A stretch of DNA of 64,000 nucleotides from Candidatus Enterococcus ferrettii (GCF_017377655.1 NZ_JAFREL010000074.1:1-64000), one strand, 5' to 3'. Positions 11,402-19,992 are shown, numbered from the stretch's first letter. The notes: generated by a model not told the origin, from the sequence alone. Program-made: numbers and translations.

Positions 11402-11424
11402 TCCTGTTCTTTTATAGAACAGGA
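11402..11424 (+). repeat. Right inverted site of the recombinase cassette
   Basis: Arms TCCTGTTCT (11402-11410) and AGAACAGGA (11416-11424) are a perfect 9-bp dyad around the spacer TTTAT. It is the partner of the site at 9813-9835. There is no following T run, so it is not a terminator. Confidence 0.6.
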
Positions 11425-11500
11425 TACGAAGGAAGCAACGACGTTCTATTATACCACGTTTGTTTTCTGGTGTTTATCTAATTGGTTGCATCTTTAGAAC

Positions 11501-11573
11501 ATGGACCATTTAGAAATCGCCAGAAATTTTAGCGAGCGTAGAATGTACACAATTAAAGAAAGGAATGGTCCAT
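11501..11573 (+). repeat. 10-bp inverted repeat across the regulator's ribosome binding site
   Basis: ATGGACCATT (11501-11510) and AATGGTCCAT (11564-11573) are perfect inverted repeats. The right half directly abuts the ribosome binding site and the GTG start at 11575. In RNA it could mask translation initiation; as DNA it could be an operator for the gene's own winged-helix product. Confidence 0.45.
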
Positions 11574-11574
11574 C

Positions 11575-12276
11575 GTGCGCCCAATTTTAGTTTTGACGAA
11601 GAATTTACTAACTGAGCAAACCCTGCAAGAACAGCTACAGCATTTGAATTATGAAGTTTTTTGTTCAGTTGCAATGCTGGAGCAAATCAAGCAAAGTCCG
11701 AATCGTAAGCAGATGATTGAAAGCTATCAAGCCATTATTTTTAGTGAAACCTTGACTGATCAGGAAATTCGCGAGCTCTTAATTTATGTAAATAAAGATA
11801 ATAATCTGCTGGTTCGCAAGTTGATACACCAGCCTAGTGAACAGGAGACCGAGAAACTGCACCAGATGGGGATTGATCTATGGATTTTTGAAGGAGAATC
11901 GCTGGATCTAATGAGAGAGCAGCTAGCAATTCGACTAGTCAGCTGTCAAAATAAAGAGAGCAGTGATGTTGTTTTTCTTTATCAAAAAGAGCATTCACCA
12001 AGATCGTTGGAGGATTTTAAGGAATGCTTGAGTAAAAATGAACGGTTAACCTTTGACTGTCTGATCCAAGAAAATGGTCGTCTGGTTTCCCGTGAAGCCC
12101 TGTGTTACCATCTATGGGAAGGGCCGCCCAATAATTCTCGCTTGACTCAGATCTCAGTAATTGTAAAACGTTTAAAATTAAAGCTGCGGAATGTGGGATT
12201 TCATGAAGATCTCATTGACACTGTTTGGGGACAAGGATATCGGTTATCTCCAAAGCTGTTGCAGTTTTATGATTAA
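11575..12276 (+). CDS. Winged-helix regulator with degenerate receiver domain
   Basis: 233 residues. The N-terminal 1-115 follows the receiver fold (PILVLTKNLLTEQTL, then YQAIIFSETL), but the acidic pair after beta-1 is missing and the phospho-acceptor Asp at the end of beta-3 is replaced (AIIFS), so phosphorylation is unlikely. The C-terminal domain (about 140-228) is an OmpR-type winged helix (LTQISVIVKRLKLKLRN, IDTVWGQGYRLSP). The start is GTG after AAAGGA. No sensor kinase is adjacent. It lies just outside the right inverted site of the recombinase cassette and may be switched by it. Confidence 0.85.
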   Translation: MRPILVLTKNLLTEQTLQEQLQHLNYEVFCSVAMLEQIKQSPNRKQMIESYQAIIFSETLTDQEIRELLIYVNKDNNLLVRKLIHQPSEQETEKLHQMGIDLWIFEGESLDLMREQLAIRLVSCQNKESSDVVFLYQKEHSPRSLEDFKECLSKNERLTFDCLIQENGRLVSREALCYHLWEGPPNNSRLTQISVIVKRLKLKLRNVGFHEDLIDTVWGQGYRLSPKLLQFYD

Positions 12277-12448
12277 GAGGACAGTAGAAATTTGCTCGTA
12301 TGATTTGAGAAGCTGCAAAAAAATTTCTCAGTAATTCGTAGTAACATAGAGTGACTGGCAGCACCAGGGATATCTGTTTCAGACTCTGAGATAGAACCAA
12401 AAACGGTCTGGGGAAAAATAGCTTTAGAACTTATTTTAATTCAACTTT

Positions 12449-12627
12449 TCAAGGGGATTTAATTTTGTGAGGGCTTCCAATAATGCTTGTTTTTTTAATT
12501 TCTAATTGAAACCAATTTGTTAAAGCTTCGATTTTTTCAATCGAGACTTTAGAAGTGGCGGTTAATTTTCAGCAATAGTCGTCGTTGTGTCATTGACTAA
12601 ACGATAAACAATAGAGTAAAAAGCCTT
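12449..12627 (-). pseudogene. Relic of an Mga-like regulator gene
   Basis: On the minus strand two short reading frames join if a frameshift near 12560-12571 is ignored. The first reads KAFYSIVYRLVNDTTTTIAE and the second TATSKVSIEKIEALTNWFQL followed by an EI-KKTSIIGSPHKI stretch. The pattern (helix-turn-helix, then L-N-W-LEI, then IIG-KI) parallels the Mga HTH region of the two intact genes at 27438-30484 (for example LTELENVIACWNLTIERKPY). There is no start codon or ribosome binding site. The identification is by eye and tentative. Confidence 0.35.
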
Positions 12628-12700
12628 CTAAAAACTCAAAACACTTTTGCTTATTACTGTTTGAGGAAGGTTAATTAGTTCGCACAATAAAAGTTAAAGA

Positions 12701-12746
12701 GAAGTATCCTTGAAGCTCAACTGCTTCACGAGGGTACTTCTTTTTC
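12701..12746 (+). terminator. Orphan Rho-independent terminator
   Basis: Imperfect stem AGAAGTA-CCT-GAAGC / GCTTC-AGGGTACTTCT followed by TTTTT. The nearest upstream plus-strand gene ends more than 400 bp earlier, at 12276. Confidence 0.65.
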
Positions 12747-12901
12747 GGCTGTCTAATTTTGGCAGATTATACGAATAAACATTCTCCTGAAACTTTGATT
12801 GTTAGGCCAATAGTAGTTTATTATTTTTTTATCTAATCTTTTTATATCGAAGATCCTATGAAACCAGCAATGGTAAAATAGAAGTTGGATTGGAGGAATT
12901 T

Positions 12902-13951
12902 ATGAAGAAAAAAATAATACGATCCCTGCTGATTTTGGCTATGATCCTAGTGACTGGTTTGTTCATTCAAGCTAAGAGCAGTTTTCTTTATTCAGACCCG
13001 GTTATGAAAGTGGAAGAGGCAAATATTAAGGTTGCTGAAAATATACAAGAAATCAAAGGCCGGCTATTGAATGCACCAGGGGAAGTAACGATTAATGAAA
13101 CTTATTATGAAAACGAAGGCTTGTCGCCAGCCTATCAAAAAGGTGAGCAACTCATTTTGCAAAAGCATGGAGGCAAATGGCAGGTTTTGTCCTTAAAGCG
13201 TGATGGTTATGTCTTTATTCTTGTGGGGATTTTTGTTTGGATTGTGCTGCTGATTAGCGGGAGAAAGGGAATTTATGCGTTGATTGGATTAGGAATGAAC
13301 AGTCTTTTGCTAGTACTTTTTCTCTGGATCAATCTGAATAATCGCAGTCTCCCGTTGCTGTTTCTGATGTCTATCTATACTGTATTAGCAGTATTGATTG
13401 CTATGGGAACCTCCTATGGTTTTAAAAATTTGGATCTACGTAAAATAATCGGAACCTTGCTTAGTGTCTTTCTGGCATTCATCATCTGTCTGATTGCCAT
13501 GAATCAATTAAGAGATAATGGAATATGGTTTGAGGAAATGCAATTTGTTACTCGACCGTATCGGTCCGTCTTTCTGGCAGGCTTACTAATTGGAGCCATT
13601 GGTGCCAGTATGGATAATATTGTTACGATTATTTCAAGCTTAGATGAAATACAAGCCAAAAATCATCAGCTTTCGGTGAAAGAGTTGGTGCGTTCTGGTC
13701 AGGAAATTGCCCAAGATACGGCGTCTTCTATGATCAATGTTCTGATGTTTGCCTATTTGAGCGGAGCAATTCCTTCCTTTGTTTTCAATCTGGCGAACGG
13801 ATGGAATTTTAGCGATACCTTTGGATTGCATCTATCACTAGAAATTTTGCGAGCGATTTGCGGTGGATTTGCGATCGTTTTGTCCGTTCCCCTTGCGTTG
13901 ACCGCGTTTATTGTTGCTGAAAATCTGAAACGAAGGAGGAAAGCACAGTGA
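12902..13951 (+). CDS. YibE/F-family membrane protein
   Basis: 349 residues. An N-terminal membrane segment (about 5-24) and an extracytoplasmic region (about 25-105) are followed by seven or so membrane helices. The motif GAIGASMDNIVTIISSLDEI, then GQEIAQDTASSMINVLMFAYL, is characteristic of the YibE/F family. ATG at 12902 is taken because GGAGG lies six bases upstream; the upstream TTG has no such site. The function of the family is not established. The gene overlaps its partner by four bases (GTGA), so the two are translationally coupled and probably form one complex. Confidence 0.88.
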   Translation: MKKKIIRSLLILAMILVTGLFIQAKSSFLYSDPVMKVEEANIKVAENIQEIKGRLLNAPGEVTINETYYENEGLSPAYQKGEQLILQKHGGKWQVLSLKRDGYVFILVGIFVWIVLLISGRKGIYALIGLGMNSLLLVLFLWINLNNRSLPLLFLMSIYTVLAVLIAMGTSYGFKNLDLRKIIGTLLSVFLAFIICLIAMNQLRDNGIWFEEMQFVTRPYRSVFLAGLLIGAIGASMDNIVTIISSLDEIQAKNHQLSVKELVRSGQEIAQDTASSMINVLMFAYLSGAIPSFVFNLANGWNFSDTFGLHLSLEILRAICGGFAIVLSVPLALTAFIVAENLKRRRKAQ

Positions 13952-14721
13952 ATGTATTGCTTATTCTTACCGTAATTTTGATCGGATTAATGATTTTAGT
14001 TTTCAAAAGGAGCTCTGTATATATGATTACAGGGACGTTTATCAATTTTTTTCTATTTGTTCTGCTGCTATTTTTGCTTAGTCGCGGCTTCCCGGTATTT
14101 TTAGTGACATTTATTATTTTTCTGGGAGTCACTGCGGTTACTTTATTTTATATTAATGATGTGAATGCCAAAACTAAGGTGGCTTTTCTTTGTGTAATTC
14201 TTTTTCTAGCAGTGTTTACATTAGTGATGCTGCCGGCAATTCAAGTCTTTAAGGTTCATGGTTTTGCACTGGAAGAATTAGAAGAACTGCAGATGTTGGA
14301 TTTTTCAGTCGCGGTTCCTTTTTCAGCCTTGAATACCTCGATTATTTTGATGAGCTTTTCCGGAGCAATTATTGACAGCAGCATGGCGGTAAGCAGCTCG
14401 ACCTATGAGATTTATCGACGGGGAAATAAGAACAGTTTTCAAGAATTGATGCGTTCAAGCATGACAATCGTTCATGAAATTCTCAGTTCTACCATTAATA
14501 CATTGCTTTTTGCTTTTATGGGCTCAAGCTTGGCACTGATTATTTGGATACAGGATTTAAACTATTCTTTTTTTGATATAATCAACTCAAAGGCCTTTGT
14601 TGGTGAGCTATTGATCAGTATTTTAACCGGAGCAGCAGCGGTAGTTATTTTGCCCATGACCTCTGCCATTGCTAGTTATTTGTTTTATCATCGTCGTTTT
14701 GAAGAGGTGGAAAATGACTAA
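13948..14721 (+). CDS. YibE/F-family membrane protein, second subunit
   Basis: 257 residues with about seven membrane helices and no extracytoplasmic domain. The conserved block SFSGAIIDSSMAVSSSTYEI and the following RSSMTIVHEILSSTINTLLFAFMGSS parallel the first YibE/F protein but with altered polar residues, so the two are distant paralogues. It starts with GTG overlapping the upstream stop codon, with AAGGAGGA before it. A permease-like heteromer is plausible; the substrate is unknown. Confidence 0.88.
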   Translation: MNVLLILTVILIGLMILVFKRSSVYMITGTFINFFLFVLLLFLLSRGFPVFLVTFIIFLGVTAVTLFYINDVNAKTKVAFLCVILFLAVFTLVMLPAIQVFKVHGFALEELEELQMLDFSVAVPFSALNTSIILMSFSGAIIDSSMAVSSSTYEIYRRGNKNSFQELMRSSMTIVHEILSSTINTLLFAFMGSSLALIIWIQDLNYSFFDIINSKAFVGELLISILTGAAAVVILPMTSAIASYLFYHRRFEEVEND

Positions 14722-14963
14722 AGCGAGTAGTGGCTTCCAGATACACAGCTTCTTGATAGCTGTTAGGACGATTCTCTCACTATTTGGCTGTCGGAGTTGC
14801 GTTAAGGGGGCAGTCAATAACTTTTGACGTTGACTGTACCAGCAGGTATGGCTGAAAAATCGTGCCAGATAGGCTTATGGTACAATCACTGCCGATTTAA
14901 TTTGTCTGTAAGTTTTACATTATTGAGGTCATTTCAGGAAATCTTAAAAAAGGAGTGCTGCAG

Positions 14964-15815
14964 GTGAGTAAAACGATTCGTTTAAAAATTCCTCAATGGC
15001 AGGGAGGCAATAATCCCACCTATTCTCTAGGTTCGGAGCTATTGTCTTGGCTGGCACCCAAAAATGATAATCAAAAGGAGATCACTGTTCCGATCCCCAG
15101 CTATGACAAACCCTTGGCGCAGGAAAATGGTGTGACGGGTCAAAGTATTGTCTTAGAGAATGTCAGGAGTACTGCGGAAATCATTAATCAGGAGCAGCCG
15201 GATAAAATTATTACTCTCGGAGGAGATTGTTTGGTTTCGCAAGCTCCTTTCGATTATTTGCATGGTCAGTACGGTGATCGGCTGGGAATCATTTGGATTG
15301 ATGCTCATCCAGATATTTCTACGCCAGATGTTTTTATGAATGAACACGCAATGGTTTTAGGAAACTTACTAGGGCAGGGCGATCCGGTTCTGGCTCAACA
15401 GGTTCAGCATCCCTTTACTGCCCAATCCGTTTTGTATGTGGGGGTGCAGGAACCGACAGCTGATGAAAAGATTTTACTTGAAGAATTAAGTCTTGAATAT
15501 AAGGTTCAAACGGATTATCGAATCAGTCCAGAGGAAATTCAGGAGTGGTTGAAGTGCCAGCAGTTCGATAAGGTAGTCGTTCATTTTGACTTGGATGTTT
15601 TAGATCCTAATGAATTTCGTTCCTTGTATTTTTCCGAGCCGGGCAGAGCATCGTTCCCGTCAGAGGCAGGGAAAATGACCTTGACTGAAGTGAAAGATAC
15701 AATGACCGCTATTGCTGAGCAAAGCGAAATTGTTGGTTTAACGATTGCAGAGCTTTTGCCGTGGGATGTAAAGAACCTGCAAAAGCTGTTTCAGGATTTC
15801 TCAATCTTTTTCTAA
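14964..15815 (+). CDS. Arginase/agmatinase-family ureohydrolase
   Basis: 283 residues with the complete binuclear manganese site of the ureohydrolase fold: GGDCLVS, DAHPDIS, the NEHAM loop (which replaces the usual substrate loop) and DLDVLDP, with Glu in TIAELLPWD. Members hydrolyse arginine, agmatine, formiminoglutamate or related guanidines. It is too divergent to name the substrate, and no arginine or histidine pathway gene is adjacent. GTG at 14964 is chosen because AAGGAG ends eight bases before it; the GTG at 14955 overlaps that site. It forms a single-gene unit with a strong terminator. Confidence 0.85.
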   Translation: MSKTIRLKIPQWQGGNNPTYSLGSELLSWLAPKNDNQKEITVPIPSYDKPLAQENGVTGQSIVLENVRSTAEIINQEQPDKIITLGGDCLVSQAPFDYLHGQYGDRLGIIWIDAHPDISTPDVFMNEHAMVLGNLLGQGDPVLAQQVQHPFTAQSVLYVGVQEPTADEKILLEELSLEYKVQTDYRISPEEIQEWLKCQQFDKVVVHFDLDVLDPNEFRSLYFSEPGRASFPSEAGKMTLTEVKDTMTAIAEQSEIVGLTIAELLPWDVKNLQKLFQDFSIFF

Positions 15816-15852
15816 AAAACTCCAGAGGGACTAAGTCCTTCTGGAGTTTTTC
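15816..15852. terminator. Rho-independent terminator
   Basis: Stem AAAACTCCAGAGGGACT / TCCTTCTGGAGTTTT with a three-base loop and flanking A and T runs, between convergent genes; probably works in both directions. Confidence 0.85.
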
Positions 15853-15857
15853 ATTTA

Positions 15858-16508
15858 CTAGCTTAAGAAAGCTAATACAAGTGCAGGAAGCAAATTATTG
15901 ATTGCGTGCGTCAGCATCGACATTTCGATCCGGTTAGTTTTGTAATAAACAAAACCCATAACCAATGCTAAGCTGCCATAAGTAACAAAGCTGATTAAGT
16001 CAGTTGGTACATGAATCAAGGTGAACAGTAAAGAGGACAGCAAGTAGGCAAATAGCCGATTTTCTCGGAAAAAGAATTTAAAGACAAATCCCCTGAAAAC
16101 GAGTTCTTCCAAAACTGGCGCCATAACAACCATTGAGAAGAACAAGAGAATACTAGAGGTTTGACCACCAGCAAGACCTTGCAACGCTTGGTCATTTGCG
16201 GTATTAATGGGAATGATCATATTCAACACAACTACCCATACTCGTAGAAATAAACCAGCTCCTATTGCTAAACCAATCGAAGGGCCTAACTTCATGGCTT
16301 TTCCCATGAAGGAACGTCCGTTTTTTGTCCAGATATCACTTTTAGCAGCCACAAAAACAGCAAGAGCCAGCATAGCCAGCAAAATTACAGCACCGACTAT
16401 AACGCCGGTTATTCCTTTGATTGAACCTGTGATCATCACGACAGTTGTTGGCAAGGTTGCTACACACATCATGAGGAACCACAGAATAATTCGTAAGACA
16501 ATATTCAT
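15858..16508 (-). CDS. CPBP-family intramembrane metalloprotease
   Basis: About 216 residues and six or seven membrane segments. The three CPBP/Abi motifs are present: EELVFRGFVFKF, FTLIHVP and HAINNLLPA, which supply the Glu, His and Asn residues of the intramembrane active site. ATG at 16508 is preferred (GGAAAG ten bases upstream), since frames further upstream run into the divergent promoter. Relatives take part in bacteriocin immunity and surface-protein processing; this one stands alone. It is divergent from the ABC exporter operon. Confidence 0.88.
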   Translation of the reverse strand: MNIVLRIILWFLMMCVATLPTTVVMITGSIKGITGVIVGAVILLAMLALAVFVAAKSDIWTKNGRSFMGKAMKLGPSIGLAIGAGLFLRVWVVVLNMIIPINTANDQALQGLAGGQTSSILLFFSMVVMAPVLEELVFRGFVFKFFFRENRLFAYLLSSLLFTLIHVPTDLISFVTYGSLALVMGFVYYKTNRIEMSMLTHAINNLLPALVLAFLS

Positions 16509-16630
16509 TTGATTTTTTCTTTCCAATTCCTTCAACACTCCTATCTTTTTGACTAGTATACCAAAAATTGAAGGGTAAAACCTTTTTTTCATAAACGGTT
16601 CGTTTTTCGTCTTAAATGGTCTAATTCTTG

Positions 16631-16680
16631 TTGACCCACGAGTCAATAAAGGTCTATAATTGAATTGACCCACAAGTCAA
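16631..16680 (+). promoter_or_regulatory. Promoter with two TetR-type operators
   Basis: TTGACCCACGAGTCAA (16631-16646) and TTGACCCACAAGTCAA (16665-16680) are near-identical 16-bp dyads (TTGAC/GTCAA ends). The first contains the -35 box TTGACC; TATAAT lies at 16655-16660 with an 18-bp spacer; the second covers the region just after -10. The layout fits repression by the TetR protein encoded as the third gene of the operon. Confidence 0.75.
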
Positions 16681-16695
16681 CGGAAGGTGATGGAA

Positions 16696-17598
16696 ATGAA
16701 GCAACCAGTAATGAAGCTTAATAATGTAAAGAAGCATTTTGGAAAATTTGAAGCCTTAAGGAATGTTAGTTTTACTTTAAATCAAGGAGAGGTTCTTGGC
16801 TTTATTGGTCCTAATGGTGCGGGGAAATCGACGACCATTCGCATTTTGCTAGGGATGTTGAAGGCAAGTGACGGACAAGCACAACTATTTGAGCAAGATG
16901 TTTGGCATGATGCGGTCGCAATCCATCGACAGGTGGCTTACGTTCCGGGAGATGTTAGCTTGTGGCCCAATTTGACTGGCGGGGAAATCATTGATTTACT
17001 GCTGGAATTGAATCAGCAGACTCGTAATCAGGAGACGGAACGCCTAATTGAAGTTTTCCAACTGGATACAAGCAAGAAAGCTCGTAATTATTCTAAGGGA
17101 AATCGCCAAAAGGTAGCCTTGATTGCGGCTTTGTCACAATCAGCTGAGTTGTATATTTTTGATGAGCCCACTTCTGGTTTAGATCCTCTAAACGAACAAA
17201 CTTTTCAAAGAGAAGTACTGCGCTTAAAACAAGAAGGCAAAAGTGTATTGCTTTCTAGTCATATTTTGTCAGAAGTGGAAAAGATGTGTGATCAGATTGC
17301 TATCATTCGAGAAGGAGAGATCATTGAACAGGGCAGCTTAAAGGAGCTGCGGCATTTGACTCGTTTGGAGCTCACTGTGGAAACGAAAAAACCACTGGGT
17401 GAACTGGCAAAGCAACCGGCTGTCTACGATCTCAAGTTTACCAATGAATCACAAACAAAGGCAGAGTTTACCTTGGATCAAGAACAGCTGCCAGAATTAA
17501 TGGTTTGGCTGAGTCAACAAGGCATCGTTTCAATCGTTAGTACGCCGCCCACTTTGGAAGATTTATTCTTGCATTATTATGGCGAAGGAGGCAGCTGA
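16696..17598 (+). CDS. ABC exporter ATP-binding protein
   Basis: About 300 residues. The Walker A motif GPNGAGKST, the Q-loop region, and Walker B in LYIFDEPTSGLDPL are clear. The signature reads YSKGNRQK rather than LSGGQ, a variant common in two-component drug or antibiotic-export ABC systems. A C-terminal extension (about 215-300) is typical of the ABC-2 exporter group. ATG 16696 is preferred over 16690, because GGAAGG is better spaced. It works with the permease two bases downstream. A TetR gene completes the operon, which suggests export of a toxic compound. Confidence 0.92.
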   Translation: MKQPVMKLNNVKKHFGKFEALRNVSFTLNQGEVLGFIGPNGAGKSTTIRILLGMLKASDGQAQLFEQDVWHDAVAIHRQVAYVPGDVSLWPNLTGGEIIDLLLELNQQTRNQETERLIEVFQLDTSKKARNYSKGNRQKVALIAALSQSAELYIFDEPTSGLDPLNEQTFQREVLRLKQEGKSVLLSSHILSEVEKMCDQIAIIREGEIIEQGSLKELRHLTRLELTVETKKPLGELAKQPAVYDLKFTNESQTKAEFTLDQEQLPELMVWLSQQGIVSIVSTPPTLEDLFLHYYGEGGS

Positions 17599-17600
17599 TT

Positions 17601-19208
17601 ATGAAAGCAGTAACCTTTCTTTTTGTGACAAATTTAAAGCAAAATCGGTATTTGTTACTGGTTTGGGTAATTGTATTGGCAGGTCTTTTTGGAGCGATGG
17701 CTTTTTACTTTAACAGTTTGTTTGGTACTCAAGCGGAAATTGATTCTATCGGTGAGACGATGCGTTCACCTGCGATGGTCAGCATGTTTGGTGCGTTTCC
17801 TGCGGAACAATTCAAAACAACTGCAGGCTTATTATCGGGCATGTTAACAGTTTTTATGGGGATTTTTATGATTATTTTGAATATTCAACTGGCAGTGAAT
17901 GGTACTCGGAAGCAGGAAGACAGCGGTTTGCTGGAACTGGTACGTTCAAGAGCTGTTGCCCGTCGCGCACCAACGTCGGCTGCCATTTTGCTACTAATCG
18001 TAACGAATGGGTTGCTGGGCTTTCTTTATTTCGGACTACTGCAGCTGGCAAACCTTCAGGATGCTAACCTTGGCGGAAATAGTGTGTTTGCCGCTTTACT
18101 AGCCAGTGCGGGTTTGATGTTTGGGGTACTGACCGTATTGCTGGCTCAAATTGCCAACGATACGAGACAAACCTATTTGTTGAGCTATTTGATTTTTGGT
18201 GTATGCTATTTGATTCGAATGCTGACGGATGTAACTGACCCTAATTTGTCCTGGTTTTCTCCACTAGGTTGGCTGACTAAAGCAGAAATCTATGTGGGCA
18301 ATCGCTGGCTACCAGTACTTCTTTTGCTCGTTGTGACGATTATTTGTGGAAGTTTGGCACTGGTTCTAGTTGGTCATCGCGATTTAGATCGGGGACTGTT
18401 GCCTGAAAGACGCGGCCGGAAGCATGGCGGTATTTTGTTGAAGAATCCTTTGGGTTTGATTTTGCAAATGGAACGAAATATGATCATTGGATGGGGGATC
18501 GGCATGCTGGTGTTAGGGGCTGCGTATGGTTCTGTTTTCAACAGCATCGGTGACATTCTAAAAATCAATCCTACTTACGAGCAGGTATTAGGTGTTGACG
18601 CACTGCATACTGCCAATGAAATGATCATTTTGAATTACGTGAATCTTTTGGCGATTATTTTTTGTTTACTTGCGGTTGTTTGTGGTGGAATGATTTTATA
18701 CAACTTAAAAAAACATGAGGAAAAAGGCTATTTGGAAATTATTCATGCTAAGGCTGTTTCCCGCAGCAAGCTTTTTTTCAGTTATTACAGTGTCGCGGTA
18801 TTGGCAGGATTGATTTGTTTGGCCGCGGCTGTTTTGGGGATGGCGCTAGCTGGGCGGTTCACCTTGGATCAGGCGATTGATCAGGGCTATTTCTGGCAAA
18901 CATTGGGTGTAAATAGTTTGGTTGTGATAACCTTCCTTTCTTTGGCTGCCTTCCTAGTAGGTATTCTGCCGAAATTGATTTCTTTATTGTGGGGCTATTT
19001 AATGATGGGCTTCATAGGCTGTTACTTTTTACCTTTGCTGGACTTTTCTGACAACTGGCGTAAAATTTCTCCTTTAGGCTGGACGGATAAAGTACCGGTG
19101 GGTTCATTGTCCAGACACTGGTTTATTCTTATGATTTTATTGACAGTGGGCCTAACAATTGTAGGAATGATTGGCTATAATAAACGGGATATACAGGGAG
19201 GAATTTGA
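17601..19208 (+). CDS. ABC-2-type exporter permease
   Basis: 535 residues with about twelve membrane helices in two halves joined by a cytoplasmic loop near residue 265 (LPERRGRKHGGILLKNPLG), as in the 'exporter of polyketide antibiotics' permeases. ARAVARRAPTSA-like and HAKAVSRSKLFFSYYSVAV coupling segments precede helices in each half. It partners the ATPase just upstream and ends in a TGATG overlap with the TetR gene, so all three are cotranscribed. The substrate is unknown. Confidence 0.9.
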   Translation: MKAVTFLFVTNLKQNRYLLLVWVIVLAGLFGAMAFYFNSLFGTQAEIDSIGETMRSPAMVSMFGAFPAEQFKTTAGLLSGMLTVFMGIFMIILNIQLAVNGTRKQEDSGLLELVRSRAVARRAPTSAAILLLIVTNGLLGFLYFGLLQLANLQDANLGGNSVFAALLASAGLMFGVLTVLLAQIANDTRQTYLLSYLIFGVCYLIRMLTDVTDPNLSWFSPLGWLTKAEIYVGNRWLPVLLLLVVTIICGSLALVLVGHRDLDRGLLPERRGRKHGGILLKNPLGLILQMERNMIIGWGIGMLVLGAAYGSVFNSIGDILKINPTYEQVLGVDALHTANEMIILNYVNLLAIIFCLLAVVCGGMILYNLKKHEEKGYLEIIHAKAVSRSKLFFSYYSVAVLAGLICLAAAVLGMALAGRFTLDQAIDQGYFWQTLGVNSLVVITFLSLAAFLVGILPKLISLLWGYLMMGFIGCYFLPLLDFSDNWRKISPLGWTDKVPVGSLSRHWFILMILLTVGLTIVGMIGYNKRDIQGGI

Positions 19209-19843
19209 TGAAAGAGGTTGTCAAAGATCCGGAAAAAGAGCAGTCAATGATTGAAGCCAGTCTGAAATTGTTTGGCAATAAAGGCTTTGCTGCAACTAAA
19301 ATGGAGGAAATTGCCCTGGAGGCAGGAGTATCCAAGGGTTTGCTGTTTCACTATTTTGGTAATAAAACCAATTTGTATTTAGAGACCTACGAGTATGCTC
19401 GCCAATTCTTTTATCAGCAGATCAATCCAGCGGTTTGGGCTTCGTCCAATGATTTTTCGGAAATGGTGGAGCAGTCAATGCGGTATAAGCTTGGGTTGCA
19501 AATCAAGTACCCGTTAGAGTTTAATTTTCTTTTTTATTGTATGGGAGAGATCCAACAGCTACCTGAGAAAATCAAGAGTCAGTTGTCTGAAAAAATGCAG
19601 GAGGAGTATCAGGTGACAATCCAGTTAATTACTCCAGTCTTGGATCGTATGAAAATTAAGGCACCTTATACAAGAGACGATGTTCTGCGGGTGCTTTACT
19701 TTGTTGTACAAGGAGAAACCGAGGCGATTCAAAAGGAAATGAGTATGCATCCAGAATGGGTAAGCTTAGAGCAATTGGAGCCGATGGTAAAACGCATGAA
19801 AACTTCCTTGACCCTTGTTCAAAATGGTTTTTTAAAGGAATGA
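19208..19843 (+). CDS. TetR-family repressor of the ABC exporter
   Basis: 211 residues. The TetR HTH spans residues 10-55 (KLFGNKGFAATKMEEIALEAGVSKG and LLFHYFGNKTNLYLE); the ligand-binding helical domain follows. ATG at 19208 overlaps the permease stop codon, with GGGAGG upstream. As the third gene of the operon behind twin TTGAC-N6-GTCAA dyads, it most likely represses its own operon until an exported compound binds. Confidence 0.92.
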   Translation: MKEVVKDPEKEQSMIEASLKLFGNKGFAATKMEEIALEAGVSKGLLFHYFGNKTNLYLETYEYARQFFYQQINPAVWASSNDFSEMVEQSMRYKLGLQIKYPLEFNFLFYCMGEIQQLPEKIKSQLSEKMQEEYQVTIQLITPVLDRMKIKAPYTRDDVLRVLYFVVQGETEAIQKEMSMHPEWVSLEQLEPMVKRMKTSLTLVQNGFLKE

Positions 19844-19962
19844 TGGATCGGGAAACACTGGGCAAACGATTGCATAAGCAGCAAAAATGATTTTCATCCG
19901 AACACAAATAGTATTATTAGAAGCAGTTAAGATAGTCCTACCACATATAGAAGAATCACGAG

Positions 19963-19992
19963 CGAGAGATGAGTTTTAATCTCTCGTTTTTT
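19963..19992 (+). terminator. Rho-independent terminator
   Basis: Stem CGAGAGAT / ATCTCTCG with an eight-base loop and TTTTTT, about 120 bp after the TetR gene. Confidence 0.75.

Larger units (their letters stand above)
12277..12901. other. Gene-poor gap with relic and orphan terminator
   Basis: More than 600 bp with no intact gene. It contains the Mga-like relic (12449-12627) and the terminator at 12701-12746, which no intact gene now uses. Such debris suggests past deletion or insertion next to the recombinase cassette. Confidence 0.5.

Noticed and set aside
9113..11574. Integrated mobile element bounded by direct attachment repeats
   Set aside because: The sites match better as inverted than as direct repeats (21 versus 18 of 23), the spacer agrees only in inverted orientation, and no cargo or excisionase is present.
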